Below the pieces are notes generated by a model, which worked only from the letters and a program-made list of their open reading frames with translations, searched no databases and was not told where the DNA came from. Source: JAGXQV01 sp964451375 (lineage in GTDB: Bacteria > Pseudomonadota > Gammaproteobacteria > Burkholderiales > Sulfuricellaceae). Taken from it: a DNA stretch of 64,000 bases. Of the stretch, positions 16,594 through 25,164 are shown piece after piece. Both the position numbers and the translations under genes were made by a program. Each line of letters starts with the position of its first letter. The first letter of the stretch is position 1. Location: NCBI GenBank assembly GCA_964451375.1, contig CAYVIN010000012.1, forward strand, positions 3,422-67,421, written 5' to 3'.

Positions 16594-16980
16594 TCAGGAG
16601 AGCGGGAATAGGGGAGGGCGTTTCGGCAATTCAGGGTAGAACGATGACAAGTGCAAGGCCGGCGTCGGGTAGAGAGCCGGGCGTCCGCCGGAAAACAGCG
16701 CGAGCGGCGCGGTGGATGGCGTGGAGACGCTGCACAGCGGGCAATGGCTGCAATCGCTCCCGGCGCTGTGCGGGGCAGGGGATGATCCATGTTCAGTCGC
16801 GCTCTGATCACCATGCGGGCAGCAATCGTGCCCCTCCGCCGCCATGTCGCTGTATTGATCCATCGCCTGTGCGGCAATGGCATCCTGATGCGCAGCCGCC
16901 TTGACCTGCATGGCGACACCTTGCAGAGGGATGCAGACCATCAGGAAAAACAGGAGGAATTTGCTCAGGAATTGCGACAT
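16594..16980 (-). CDS. Cys/His-rich secreted protein at the head of the metal-efflux operon
   Basis: 128 residues with a hydrophobic N-terminus (FLLFFLMVCIPLQGVAMQVKA). The middle is rich in Cys and His (GHDCCPHGDQ, SDCSHCPLCS) and the C-terminus in Pro. Small proteins of this type (DUF2946-like) commonly begin Cus/Czc operons; their role is unproven, but metal sensing or buffering in the periplasm is plausible. It is the first gene of the minus-strand efflux block. The promoter must lie in 16981-17140, where I see no clear operator. Confidence 0.65.
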   Translation of the reverse strand: MSQFLSKFLLFFLMVCIPLQGVAMQVKAAAHQDAIAAQAMDQYSDMAAEGHDCCPHGDQSATEHGSSPAPHSAGSDCSHCPLCSVSTPSTAPLALFSGGRPALYPTPALHLSSFYPELPKRPPLFPLS

Positions 16981-17141
16981 GGCCCGATTCTAATCCCGGC
17001 CTTACGCGAAAGGCAAGCTGCGATGATTAGCATTGAGTGGGGGGAGTGGTCGCAAACCAAATGTCCAAACCTGATTATTAATCACTTTCGTCCCCAACCC
17101 CGTGTTTGAACATGACTAGTCGGCTAACCCGGGAGTGCTTA

Positions 17142-17180
17142 TAAAAACCGGAGAAACCCGGCTAAACCCGGTTTCCTCCG
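17142..17180 (-). terminator. Rho-independent terminator at the end of the hydrogenase/signalling operon
   Basis: On the minus strand, CGGAG-G-AAACCGG and CCGGGTTT-CTCCG form a stem of about 12 pairs with one bulge, followed directly by GGTTTTTAT. It lies 20 bases after the stop of the Cache kinase. Confidence 0.7.
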
Positions 17181-17199
17181 CAGCGGCTGCTGAAAAACA

Positions 17200-19245
17200 T
17201 CACCCGTTAGCGATGGGAACCGAGAAGTAGAACGTGCTGCCCTTGCCTGCTTCCGATTCCAGCCAGATTTCGCCGCCGTGGTGGTGGATGATCTGCTTGC
17301 AGATGGACAGGCCGAGGCCGGTGCCCTGGGGTTTGTCGGTGAGGGTGTTGCCGATCTGGCGGAATTTCTCGAATACTTCGTCCTGATGTTCCGCCGGGAT
17401 GCCGCTGCCGGTGTCGGCCACTGAAAATATCATCTTGCCGTCGCGTTGCGCCGCACGGAGGGTGACGCCGCCGCTGCGGGTGAATTTTACGGCGTTGGAA
17501 ATGAGGTTGATCAATACCTGAAGCAGGCGGTTTTCGTCGCCGATGATGGTGGGCAGTTCAGCGGAGGCCTGGATATCCAGCGCGAGGCCTTTCTGTTCCG
17601 CGAGGGTGGCGCTGACGGTTTTTGCGCGTTGCAGCAGGCGGGCCGGTTCGAGCGCGGTGTTTTGCCATTCCACCTTGCCGGCTTCGAGTTTGGCGCTGTC
17701 CAGCACGTCGTTGATGAGCAGGGTGAGGCGCTCGCTTTCGCTGACCATGATGCCGAGGTTGTCGTGTACCTGCGCCATGACGCGGGTGGTTTTGTCGTCG
17801 CCGGCGACTTTGGGAAAGATCGTGTCGTCGAGTTTTTTCCTGACCAGCTTGGCGAAACCGACGATGGAGGTCATCGGGGTGCGGAGTTCGTGGGAAACCG
17901 TGGAAATGAAATCGGACTTGAGCTGGTCGAGTTCCTTGAGTTCTTCGTTGGCTTTTTCGAGTTCGGCGGTGCGTTCCGCGACTTTGGCGTCGAGGTGCTG
18001 GATGCTGTCATGGAGACGATCCACCATGCCGTTGAAGGCGGTGGCGACGACCCCGATTTCATCGTCGCGCTGCACGGCGCAACGCGCTTCGAGGTCGCCG
18101 TTTTCGATGCGTGTCGCGGTCAGACTGAGTTTTTTCAGCGGATCGACGAGTTTTTTGACGAATAGATAGGCCAGCACGATGGAGAGCAGCAGGGTGACGG
18201 CAAAGATGATCAGCATCCGGTTTCTCAGGATACGCGCCGATTCGTCGAGTTCGTCCACATACACGGAAGTGCCGATATACCAGTCGAAGGGCTGAAAGTA
18301 ACGCACCCAGGAAATTTTGTCATAGGCGTAGTGGTTGGGGTCGGAAGGGCTGTCCCATTTGTAGCGCAGCCCTTCGGATTTGTCTGCCGCCGCCATCAGC
18401 AGGGGGGCGAGCGGCTTGCCGGTGACGGGATCGACCTGACCGGTCAGGTATTTGTTGAGCAGGTTGGAATTCGGATGAATATGCACATAACCGCTGCTGT
18501 CGAAAATGTAGACGTAGCCGGTTTTGGCGAGGCGGGTATTGTGCAACTGGCGGCGTAATTCCTCGATGGCGGCGCTGCGTTTCGCCTGGAAGGCGGCTTC
18601 AATATCGTCAATGTAAACGCCGGTGCCGATGACCAGTTGGAAATACGGGAGATGTTTGTAGTAGGTGAGTTTCTCGATGGGCTGCGCTTCCCCGAGGCGT
18701 CGCCACCAGTAGGAGTAATACCCTTCCTGGTCGGCCAGTGCGCCTGCCACCATGGGCGGCACGATCAGGCTGCCGCGTGTGTCGCGTTTTTGCGAAAAAT
18801 CGGCGTTGTTGAGTTGTGGGTCGGGGTGCGACACCAGCACCGAGTGATAATCGGAGGCCCACACATAGTCGTTGTGGCCGTACTGGATCTGCCGCAGTTC
18901 GTCGAGCAACATCCGCTTGGCTTGTGCGCGGCTGAGTTTGCCGCCGCGAACCTGATTATCCAGCGCTTTGGCCCGTGATTCGGCGACTTCCACGATATTG
19001 CGCAGTTCCACCTTGCGGGCTTGCAGGATGATTTCCCGGTTGTTTTTGAGGTCGCGCTGGATGAGTTCGACCATCCCGTAAACATCGTTGAGTATGGTGC
19101 GTGCGGTTTGTTCTTCCATACGTTCCACGGTGGTCTGGATGAACGGCACGGAAAGCAGATACATGGCGCTGAAAAGGGTCAATACGGCCAGCGCAGTGGT
19201 CGAAAAAACCCGCAGAAAAAGACTCGAACTGAACAGTTTTTTCAT
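17200..19245 (-). CDS. Cache-domain sensor histidine kinase
   Basis: 681-residue membrane kinase. TM1 is about residues 10-32. Two Cache-type sensor domains follow outside the membrane (about 45-215, with NDYVWASDYHSVLVSHPDPQ and LVIGTGVYIDDIE; and 220-335, with TGYVYIFDSSGYVHIHPN and YIGTSVYVDE). TM2 is 343-363, then HAMP, coiled coil, HisKA with phospho-acceptor His at about 452 (SHELRTPMTS) and HATPase (NAVKF, GTGLGLSI). Cache domains of this kind sense small organic ligands. It is the last gene of the seven-gene operon and overlaps the HD-GYP gene by 4 bases. It has no receiver of its own and may feed the stand-alone receiver at 21074. Confidence 0.9.
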   Translation of the reverse strand: MKKLFSSSLFLRVFSTTALAVLTLFSAMYLLSVPFIQTTVERMEEQTARTILNDVYGMVELIQRDLKNNREIILQARKVELRNIVEVAESRAKALDNQVRGGKLSRAQAKRMLLDELRQIQYGHNDYVWASDYHSVLVSHPDPQLNNADFSQKRDTRGSLIVPPMVAGALADQEGYYSYWWRRLGEAQPIEKLTYYKHLPYFQLVIGTGVYIDDIEAAFQAKRSAAIEELRRQLHNTRLAKTGYVYIFDSSGYVHIHPNSNLLNKYLTGQVDPVTGKPLAPLLMAAADKSEGLRYKWDSPSDPNHYAYDKISWVRYFQPFDWYIGTSVYVDELDESARILRNRMLIIFAVTLLLSIVLAYLFVKKLVDPLKKLSLTATRIENGDLEARCAVQRDDEIGVVATAFNGMVDRLHDSIQHLDAKVAERTAELEKANEELKELDQLKSDFISTVSHELRTPMTSIVGFAKLVRKKLDDTIFPKVAGDDKTTRVMAQVHDNLGIMVSESERLTLLINDVLDSAKLEAGKVEWQNTALEPARLLQRAKTVSATLAEQKGLALDIQASAELPTIIGDENRLLQVLINLISNAVKFTRSGGVTLRAAQRDGKMIFSVADTGSGIPAEHQDEVFEKFRQIGNTLTDKPQGTGLGLSICKQIIHHHGGEIWLESEAGKGSTFYFSVPIANG

Positions 19246-21077
19246 ATGTGGCGGCCTTCCTGCCCCAGGTAGCGGGCCACGTCTATGCTGTCGATCTGCT
19301 CCGGTGAGAGGTGTTTTTGCGCGTAGGCAAGATGTATCCCGCGCGCCAAAAACAGGTCGAAAAGGTCGCCGTCGATGTGTTCGTCGAGTTTCATGCGGTG
19401 CATGACCTTGATGGCCCAGCTCAATGTGCCGGCCTTGCGGTAGGGGCGATCCGGCGCGGTGAGCGCTTCGAAAATGTCGGCAATCGCCATGATGCGGGCG
19501 GGAATCGACAGTTGCTCGCGCTTGAGGCCACTTGGATAGCCGCTGCCGTCGAGCCGTTCATGGTGCCCGCCGGCGTATTCGGGAACGTGGCGCAGCCCTC
19601 TGGGAAAGGGAATTTGCGAGAGCATGTTGATGGTATGCACCGCATGATTCTCGATGATCTTGCGTTCTTCAGGGTTGAGGGTGCCGCGCGGGGTGCAGAG
19701 ATTGTAGGCTTCATCGGGGCTGAGCATGGGATGTTCGACGCCCCTGCCGTCGCGCCAGGTTTTTGCGGCGATGGCCTGGATACGCCGGACGTGTTCCGGG
19801 GAGATGAATTCGCCGCCCTGGTTGCATTTTTCGAGAAAGGCAAAATCGTCATCCAATTGACGCAGGCGCGCCTGATAAATGTTTTGCACTGTGGCGCTGT
19901 CTGCGCCGGCGGCGAGCGCTTGCTGTAGCGCGAGTTGGGCGTCGCGGCGGAGGATTTCGAAGCGTAGTGCGACCAGTTCGATGCGATCGTGAATGGCGTC
20001 GAGTTTGGCGGCTTTGTCGATCACCCATTCGGGCGTGACCACCTTGCCGCAGTCGTGCAGCATGGCGGCGATTTCCAGCGTGTTGCGTTCGTCCTCGTCG
20101 AAGCGATAACCGGCAAACGGGCCGTAATCCGCCCGATCCGCCTGTTCCGCGATCATCACGGCGATTTCCGGCACCCGCCGACAATGCCCGGCGGTATAGG
20201 GTGATTTGGCGTCGATGGCGGTGGCGATGACCTTGACGAAGGCCTGGAACATGATTTCCTGGGCGGCGTAGAGCTGGGCGTTGCGCAGCGCGGTGGCGGC
20301 GACCGAAACCAGGGTTTGGGCGCGCTTCAGGTTGGCCGCCGTGTAACCGTCCGGGCGGCGCGAGGCGAGCACCAGCATTCCCAGATTTTCGTCATGGGCG
20401 ATCAGGGGCAGCCACAGCAGGGATTGGAAAATCGCGCCGGACTGCGCCCACAGCGGCGCGTCCGCGAGGCAATTGATGATGTCGCCGTGGGGGCGCTCCA
20501 CCATGTCGGCGTATAGCGGGCTGCCGCGAAACACCTCAAAAAGGGCGGCGGCGTTTTCCCCGAAACTTTCAATCAGGCTATGGCTGCCACTGTCGGCGCA
20601 CAGGAATACCGCGCCGAAATCCGTTGCGTCCTTGCGCCCGCCGAACTCCTTGAGGAGTGCGGCGGCCACCGCAGCGGGCTTGAGAGAGCGGTTGAGGTCG
20701 TTCACGGCGCGTTGCATCAGCGCCATTTCGCGGTAACTTTCCAGGGTTTCCTGAGTCACCGAGTAACGGGCGTGTTCGGCGCGGAGGACACCTTCCAGCG
20801 TATGGACGAGGAATTGCCCGAGGCTATCTGCGCTTGCAGCGGCGTCGGGCGGCAGATCGAGGAGCAGGTATCCCCATTCGGCGTCTTCCAGACGCAGGGG
20901 GAAAGCCCGTATCCCCGCAGTCTGGTCGTTTAATTCGGCAGCGCCTTCGCCCAGCGCCGCAATCGTTGCGCCAGCCAGAATCACGGCGGCGCGCGATGAG
21001 GGCGGCAGCAGGGGCTGCGCCAGTTCGAGTTGACGGCGCACCCAGGCGGGTTTGAGATAGTGCGCCGGTTTACTCAT
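19242..21077 (-). CDS. GAF/HD-GYP c-di-GMP phosphodiesterase-like protein
   Basis: 611 residues without membrane segments. A GAF-like sensor spans about 115-275 and an HD-GYP domain 280-600. The metal-site motifs are intact: HDCGK at 341-345, HHERLDGSGYP at 505-515, and AIADIFEALT/DRPYR after. HD and GYP are about 160 residues apart, roughly 100 more than in minimal HD-GYP proteins, owing to a helical insertion at about 353-460. Such enzymes hydrolyse c-di-GMP; activity here is inferred. ATG 21077 overlaps the receiver stop (ATGA) and is preferred to an upstream in-frame start whose extension is Arg/Pro-rich and unlike protein. Confidence 0.88.
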   Translation of the reverse strand: MSKPAHYLKPAWVRRQLELAQPLLPPSSRAAVILAGATIAALGEGAAELNDQTAGIRAFPLRLEDAEWGYLLLDLPPDAAASADSLGQFLVHTLEGVLRAEHARYSVTQETLESYREMALMQRAVNDLNRSLKPAAVAAALLKEFGGRKDATDFGAVFLCADSGSHSLIESFGENAAALFEVFRGSPLYADMVERPHGDIINCLADAPLWAQSGAIFQSLLWLPLIAHDENLGMLVLASRRPDGYTAANLKRAQTLVSVAATALRNAQLYAAQEIMFQAFVKVIATAIDAKSPYTAGHCRRVPEIAVMIAEQADRADYGPFAGYRFDEDERNTLEIAAMLHDCGKVVTPEWVIDKAAKLDAIHDRIELVALRFEILRRDAQLALQQALAAGADSATVQNIYQARLRQLDDDFAFLEKCNQGGEFISPEHVRRIQAIAAKTWRDGRGVEHPMLSPDEAYNLCTPRGTLNPEERKIIENHAVHTINMLSQIPFPRGLRHVPEYAGGHHERLDGSGYPSGLKREQLSIPARIMAIADIFEALTAPDRPYRKAGTLSWAIKVMHRMKLDEHIDGDLFDLFLARGIHLAYAQKHLSPEQIDSIDVARYLGQEGRHI

Positions 21078-21457
21078 GGGGTTTGCAGGATGGTGCGGGC
21101 GAGTTCGAGAATTTCGTCGGGGTCGAAGGGTTTGGTGACGAAATGGTGCGCACCGACATCCAGCCCGTGAACACGATCCGATTCCTGGCCCTTGGCGGTC
21201 AGCATCACCACCGTGGTGCCGTTCAATTCGGGGTTTTTGCGGACGGCGGCGCACACGTCATAGCCGTTCAAAAGCGGCATCATGACATCCAGAAAAACCA
21301 GACGGGGTTTTTCGCGCTCGATCAGCGCCAGCCCTTCTGCACCGTTGCCGGCCATCAGGATTTCCGGCTCGTCGTCGAGGTCTTCCAGGGTCTGTTCAAG
21401 CAGGGCGCGGATGTGGACTTCGTCATCGACGATGGCAATTTTGGCTTTTTCGGACAT
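21074..21457 (-). CDS. Stand-alone response-regulator receiver domain
   Basis: 127 residues, a single REC domain. The acidic pocket (IVDDE at residues 9-13), phospho-acceptor Asp57 in LVFLDVMMP, the Thr in VMLTAKGQE and the switch Lys in VTKPFDPDE are all present. No output domain is attached, so it acts through a partner, most likely the HD-GYP protein whose gene overlaps it by 4 bases. It starts 15 bases after the hybrid kinase. CheY-like or Spo0F-like relay roles are both possible. Confidence 0.92.
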   Translation of the reverse strand: MSEKAKIAIVDDEVHIRALLEQTLEDLDDEPEILMAGNGAEGLALIEREKPRLVFLDVMMPLLNGYDVCAAVRKNPELNGTTVVMLTAKGQESDRVHGLDVGAHHFVTKPFDPDEILELARTILQTP

Positions 21458-21472
21458 ATCGTTTCTTTCGTT

Positions 21473-23191
21473 CTAAAGCATCTGATTGGGGGAGAGATTC
21501 AGGGCGGAAAGTTTGTCCGCTTGAACCGGCAAAATCATGACCTCCAGGGATGGCGTACCTTGCAGCAGGTTGAGGTCAACCTTGCCGAGCAAATGGGTGG
21601 GAACCACCACCATGCCCTGAAATCCCTGGCGGATGCGGGCCGGTAATTCCTCCAGCGGGCAGAAGGCGACTTCGCATTGAGCGCTGAAGCCGTTCGGCGC
21701 GACCGGCGGCGCTTCACCGGCATCATGCAGGATCAGAAAATGCAGGGTCGCGCTGCCGGATGGCGCGCCGCCGCCCAGCAGGAGGCGGATGTTGTCGAGA
21801 AAACGCGGCTCATTGATGGGTTTACACATCGCCAGGTCGCCGCCCGCCTTTTCCCAGCCGGGAATCGCCGAAACCACCATGATCGGGATGTGTTGCAACG
21901 CCGGGTCGGCGCGCAGGCGGGTAATGGCGGTATGCCCGTCCATAACCGGCATGGCGAGATCCATGGTGATCAGCGCGGGATGATATTCACTGGCGGCGCT
22001 TAGCGCGGCTTCGCCGTTTTCCGCTGCAATGACCTGATAACCCTGCTCCTGGAGTAATTGCGAAAGATAGCCACGCACTCCAGGGTCGTCGTCCACCACC
22101 AGGACGCTGGATTTTTCGCTGGGGGCGGGGATTTCTCCGTCGTTCGGCCCGCCCGCCGCGTTTCGCGATGGGGTATTGCCTGGGGTGAGCGTGGCGGTGT
22201 CGAGCAGGCCGCCTTGCACAACCGGCAGAGTGAGGGTGAAAACGCTGCCTTTTCCCTGTTCCGATGTGGCGCGGATCTGCCCGCCGTGACGGGCGACGAT
22301 TTCCCGCGAAATCGCCAGTCCCAGCCCGGTGCCTTTGGGGCGTTCGGAAAGGGTGTCGCCTTGCTGCGATTGCTGGAATTTGTCGAATATCGCTTCGGCG
22401 TCTTCCGGCGGGAAGCCGATCCCGGAGTCATGGACTTCAATCTGCAACAATTTGTCGGCGTTGAGGAACGCCTTGATCCTGACCTCGCCGCGTTCAGTGA
22501 ACTTGGCGGCGTTGTTGAGCAAGTTGACCAACACCTGCAACATCCGGTCGGCGTCGCCGATGAAGGCCGGCAATCCCTCCTGAACCTCAACTTTCAGCGC
22601 TACATCGGGTTTCAGGTCGAACATGCCGTGTACGGCATTGACCGCGTCGCCGATAAATACGTCGGGCTGGATCGGCGTGTCGCGCCAATCGATGCGCCCC
22701 GCCTCGATTTTGGCGAGATCGAGAACGTCGTTGATGAGGCGTGTGAGGCGTTCGGACTCCTTGAGGATGATTTCCAGATTGTCGCGGATGCGCCGGGATT
22801 TTTTTTGCAGCACACCGTCTTGTTCGGCCAGGGGGGCGAAGCTGCGCGCGAATTCGCGGTCGATGAGGCTGGCGAAGCCGCGTATCGAGGTGAGCGGAGT
22901 GCGTAACTCGTGAGATACGGAAGAAAGAAAGTCCGATTTCATCTGATCAAGTTTTTGCAGACGATCATTGGCCTCGCCGAGTTCCGCGTTGCTGGCGGTC
23001 AGGCTGGCGCTGGTTGCCTGGAGGCGAGTCAAAATCACATCGGCTTTTTCAAATTGCTCGACGACCAGGTGTGCGGTGATTTCCGCCGCTTCGCGCGCGA
23101 CCCGGATTTCTTCGCGCAACAGGCGATTCTCGGTCTCCAGTTCGGCGAGCCGCTGGTTGCTGTAAGGGGACTGGGCGTCAGTGGTTTCCAT
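21473..23191 (-). CDS. Cytosolic hybrid histidine kinase
   Basis: 572 residues with no signal or membrane segment. The N-terminal 85 residues are coiled coil (QRLAELETENRLLREEI). HisKA carries His94 (SHELRTPLTS); HATPase is about 215-325 (NNAAKF, GTGLGLAI). A receiver lies at about 362-472 with VVDDD, Asp411 in ITMDLAMP and Lys457. The last 95 residues are an extra domain (ATLHFLILHDAG to the end) that I cannot assign. With no PAS or Cache domain, the input is probably a protein partner, plausibly the adjacent hydrogenase. ATG 23191 is chosen because residues before it are unlike the family; it overlaps the protease gene by 14 bases. Confidence 0.88.
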   Translation of the reverse strand: METTDAQSPYSNQRLAELETENRLLREEIRVAREAAEITAHLVVEQFEKADVILTRLQATSASLTASNAELGEANDRLQKLDQMKSDFLSSVSHELRTPLTSIRGFASLIDREFARSFAPLAEQDGVLQKKSRRIRDNLEIILKESERLTRLINDVLDLAKIEAGRIDWRDTPIQPDVFIGDAVNAVHGMFDLKPDVALKVEVQEGLPAFIGDADRMLQVLVNLLNNAAKFTERGEVRIKAFLNADKLLQIEVHDSGIGFPPEDAEAIFDKFQQSQQGDTLSERPKGTGLGLAISREIVARHGGQIRATSEQGKGSVFTLTLPVVQGGLLDTATLTPGNTPSRNAAGGPNDGEIPAPSEKSSVLVVDDDPGVRGYLSQLLQEQGYQVIAAENGEAALSAASEYHPALITMDLAMPVMDGHTAITRLRADPALQHIPIMVVSAIPGWEKAGGDLAMCKPINEPRFLDNIRLLLGGGAPSGSATLHFLILHDAGEAPPVAPNGFSAQCEVAFCPLEELPARIRQGFQGMVVVPTHLLGKVDLNLLQGTPSLEVMILPVQADKLSALNLSPNQML

Positions 23192-23603
23192 GTTGGGCAA
23201 TCTCGATGCAACGGCTTGCGAGGATTTCCACGGTGGCGCGCTGCGCCGGGAATGACGCGCCGACCAGGGCGACTTCCGGTAGCGGGGGCCGGCATACCTT
23301 GGGCAACAAGTGCAGCAGATAGGGCAATCCGGCGGCGTGTCCATACCCTTCGGCAAAAGCCGCCACCGCTTCCCGGTCGAGCACCACTAACGTGTCCGGC
23401 TCAGCGAGACCGCTGACGGCGTCGGCGAAAACCACCCGTTTCCGGCCTTCCATGAGGCTGAGGAGGTTTATGCCGCACAGTCCCCCGTCAATCAGATCGA
23501 TTCCGGGCGGTAGCGGAATGGCTTTGAGATGTTCAAAAACCCGCCAGCCCAGATCATCTTCCGCGATCAGGCGGTTTCCCAGGCAGATGATGGCGGCGTT
23601 CAT
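23178..23603 (-). CDS. [NiFe]-hydrogenase maturation endopeptidase (HyaD/HybD/HoxM family)
   Basis: About 141 residues. The start MNAAIICLGNRLIAEDDLGWRV carries the GN-L--DD-G motif whose acidic residue binds the nickel of the immature large subunit. VVFADAVSG holds the second conserved acidic position, and LVGASFP is the late motif region. These proteases clip the large-subunit C-terminus after Ni insertion. Its gene begins 12 bases after the large-subunit stop, so that subunit is the expected substrate; the tail there is only about 11 residues. GTG 23612 is an alternative start. Confidence 0.85.
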   Translation of the reverse strand: MNAAIICLGNRLIAEDDLGWRVFEHLKAIPLPPGIDLIDGGLCGINLLSLMEGRKRVVFADAVSGLAEPDTLVVLDREAVAAFAEGYGHAAGLPYLLHLLPKVCRPPLPEVALVGASFPAQRATVEILASRCIEIAQHGNH

Positions 23604-23615
23604 GCTTTTCACTGG

Positions 23616-25151
23616 TCAGAAGCGCAGCGTCCGGCGTCCCGTGCCGACGGTGTGTACCGTGCAGACCAGGCAGGGGTCGAAGGAACGCACCACGTGGCCG
23701 GCTTCCACCGGGTCGTCAAGGTCGGCGACTGGCGTGCCGATCAGGGCTTCTTCCCACGGCCCGCGCAGACCGGCGCTATCGCGCGGCGAGCCGTTCCAGG
23801 CGGTGGGGGTGACGATCTGGTAGCGGGTGATTTTTCCGTTGGCGATTTCCACCCAGTGGCCGAGTGCGCCGCGCGCCGCCTCGATCAGACCGTATCCCCG
23901 TCCTTCCAGAATTGGGGCGGTGGGGGTGTAGTAAGGCTGGTCGGCGTGGGCGAGCATTTCGTCGAGCCAGGTAAACATGGCGGGAAGCAGGGTTGCCGGG
24001 CGCGTCAGGCGAGCCAGTTGGCGCACTACCAGATTGGCGGCATCGCGCCGCAACAGGTCACAAAACAGTGGGTCGGCGGCGACGATGCGCTCCGCCAGCG
24101 GGCCGGTTTCGGTGGGTTGGCCGAGGTAACGCGGGGCTTTGCTCCACGAGTATTTGTTTCCTTCGGCGCCACTGGCCTGGGGATCGGTTTGCCCCTCGAA
24201 GGGATGGCGACCACCGGGATAATCGGCATACCAGGATGCAGCGACATGTTCGGCAATCCGGGCCTGGTCGAAAGGCTGAGACGCCCCGTCGTTGCCGACG
24301 TAGCCCGCTGCGACCAGGCGGCGCTGTCCTTGCTGACCTGCGACGGCGGTTTCAGCGGGTAAATCCAGGGAGCCGCAGGACAGGAAATTGCCGTGTCCGC
24401 GTCCCCAGGCGCTTAGTCCGGCATCGGCGGCGAAACGCAGCAGGAAGCCGACATCGCTGTCGCGATGGGCCGGGTCGGCGGCCAGCCAGGCGTCGAGGTC
24501 GGCGGCGCTGCGCAGTTCCTGCCAGCGTTCCAGCGGGCAACCGAGAACGCAGGTTTCGTACCATTTGCGGAATTGCGCGAGGATATGGCGGCACTGATTC
24601 AGTTCGACCTGCGGCGGGATGTAGGCGACGCCGCCCGGTACCATGAAGGAACTATGCGGCCATTGGCCGCCGAGGATGGCGATGATTTCGAGGAGATGTT
24701 TGGTGTGTTTTACCGCGTCGATGCAGCGGGTTCCGCTAAGCGGGGAATAGCGGCGCTGGGCTTCGGTATACAGGGGTTGGGCCTGATGCAGGGACGTGGT
24801 GAAATCCGGCATAAACATCAGCAGCGATTGGCGAACATCGCTCTGGCAGTTTTCCGTCATCAGAGCCAGATTACGCAGGCGGATGGCGTTGTCCGGCAGG
24901 GTGACTCCGGCGATCCGGTCAAGCGCGGTAGCTGCCGCCATCAGGTGCGTGGTGCTGCATATTCCGCAGATGCGCGGGGTAATCACCAGACCATCAAGCG
25001 CACCGCGCCCGATCATGATGTTTTCAAAGCCGCGAAACAGGGTGCCGGAACTCCAGGCATCGACGATGCGGCCATCTTCCACCTCGATGCGGATTTCCAG
25101 ATCACCCTCGACCCGGTTGAGGGGAACATCGTGGAGTATACGTTTGGTCAT
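23616..25151 (-). CDS. [NiFe]-hydrogenase large (catalytic) subunit, group 2-like
   Basis: 511 residues. The four nickel ligands are present: RICGIC (Cys62, Cys65) and DPCLVC (Cys494, Cys497). The N-terminal LNRVEGDLEI motif and SFDPCLVCTVH near the end are as in group 2 (HupL/HupV/HoxC-like) enzymes. After His500 there is an 11-residue tail (TVGTGRRTLRF), shorter than the usual processed extension; sensor-type HoxC/HupV lack one, whereas uptake enzymes have one. The neighbouring protease argues for cleavage. It lies 13 bases after the small subunit. Accessory hyp genes are not in the window. Confidence 0.93.
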   Translation of the reverse strand: MTKRILHDVPLNRVEGDLEIRIEVEDGRIVDAWSSGTLFRGFENIMIGRGALDGLVITPRICGICSTTHLMAAATALDRIAGVTLPDNAIRLRNLALMTENCQSDVRQSLLMFMPDFTTSLHQAQPLYTEAQRRYSPLSGTRCIDAVKHTKHLLEIIAILGGQWPHSSFMVPGGVAYIPPQVELNQCRHILAQFRKWYETCVLGCPLERWQELRSAADLDAWLAADPAHRDSDVGFLLRFAADAGLSAWGRGHGNFLSCGSLDLPAETAVAGQQGQRRLVAAGYVGNDGASQPFDQARIAEHVAASWYADYPGGRHPFEGQTDPQASGAEGNKYSWSKAPRYLGQPTETGPLAERIVAADPLFCDLLRRDAANLVVRQLARLTRPATLLPAMFTWLDEMLAHADQPYYTPTAPILEGRGYGLIEAARGALGHWVEIANGKITRYQIVTPTAWNGSPRDSAGLRGPWEEALIGTPVADLDDPVEAGHVVRSFDPCLVCTVHTVGTGRRTLRF

Positions 25152-25164
25152 GTTCGTCCTAACT

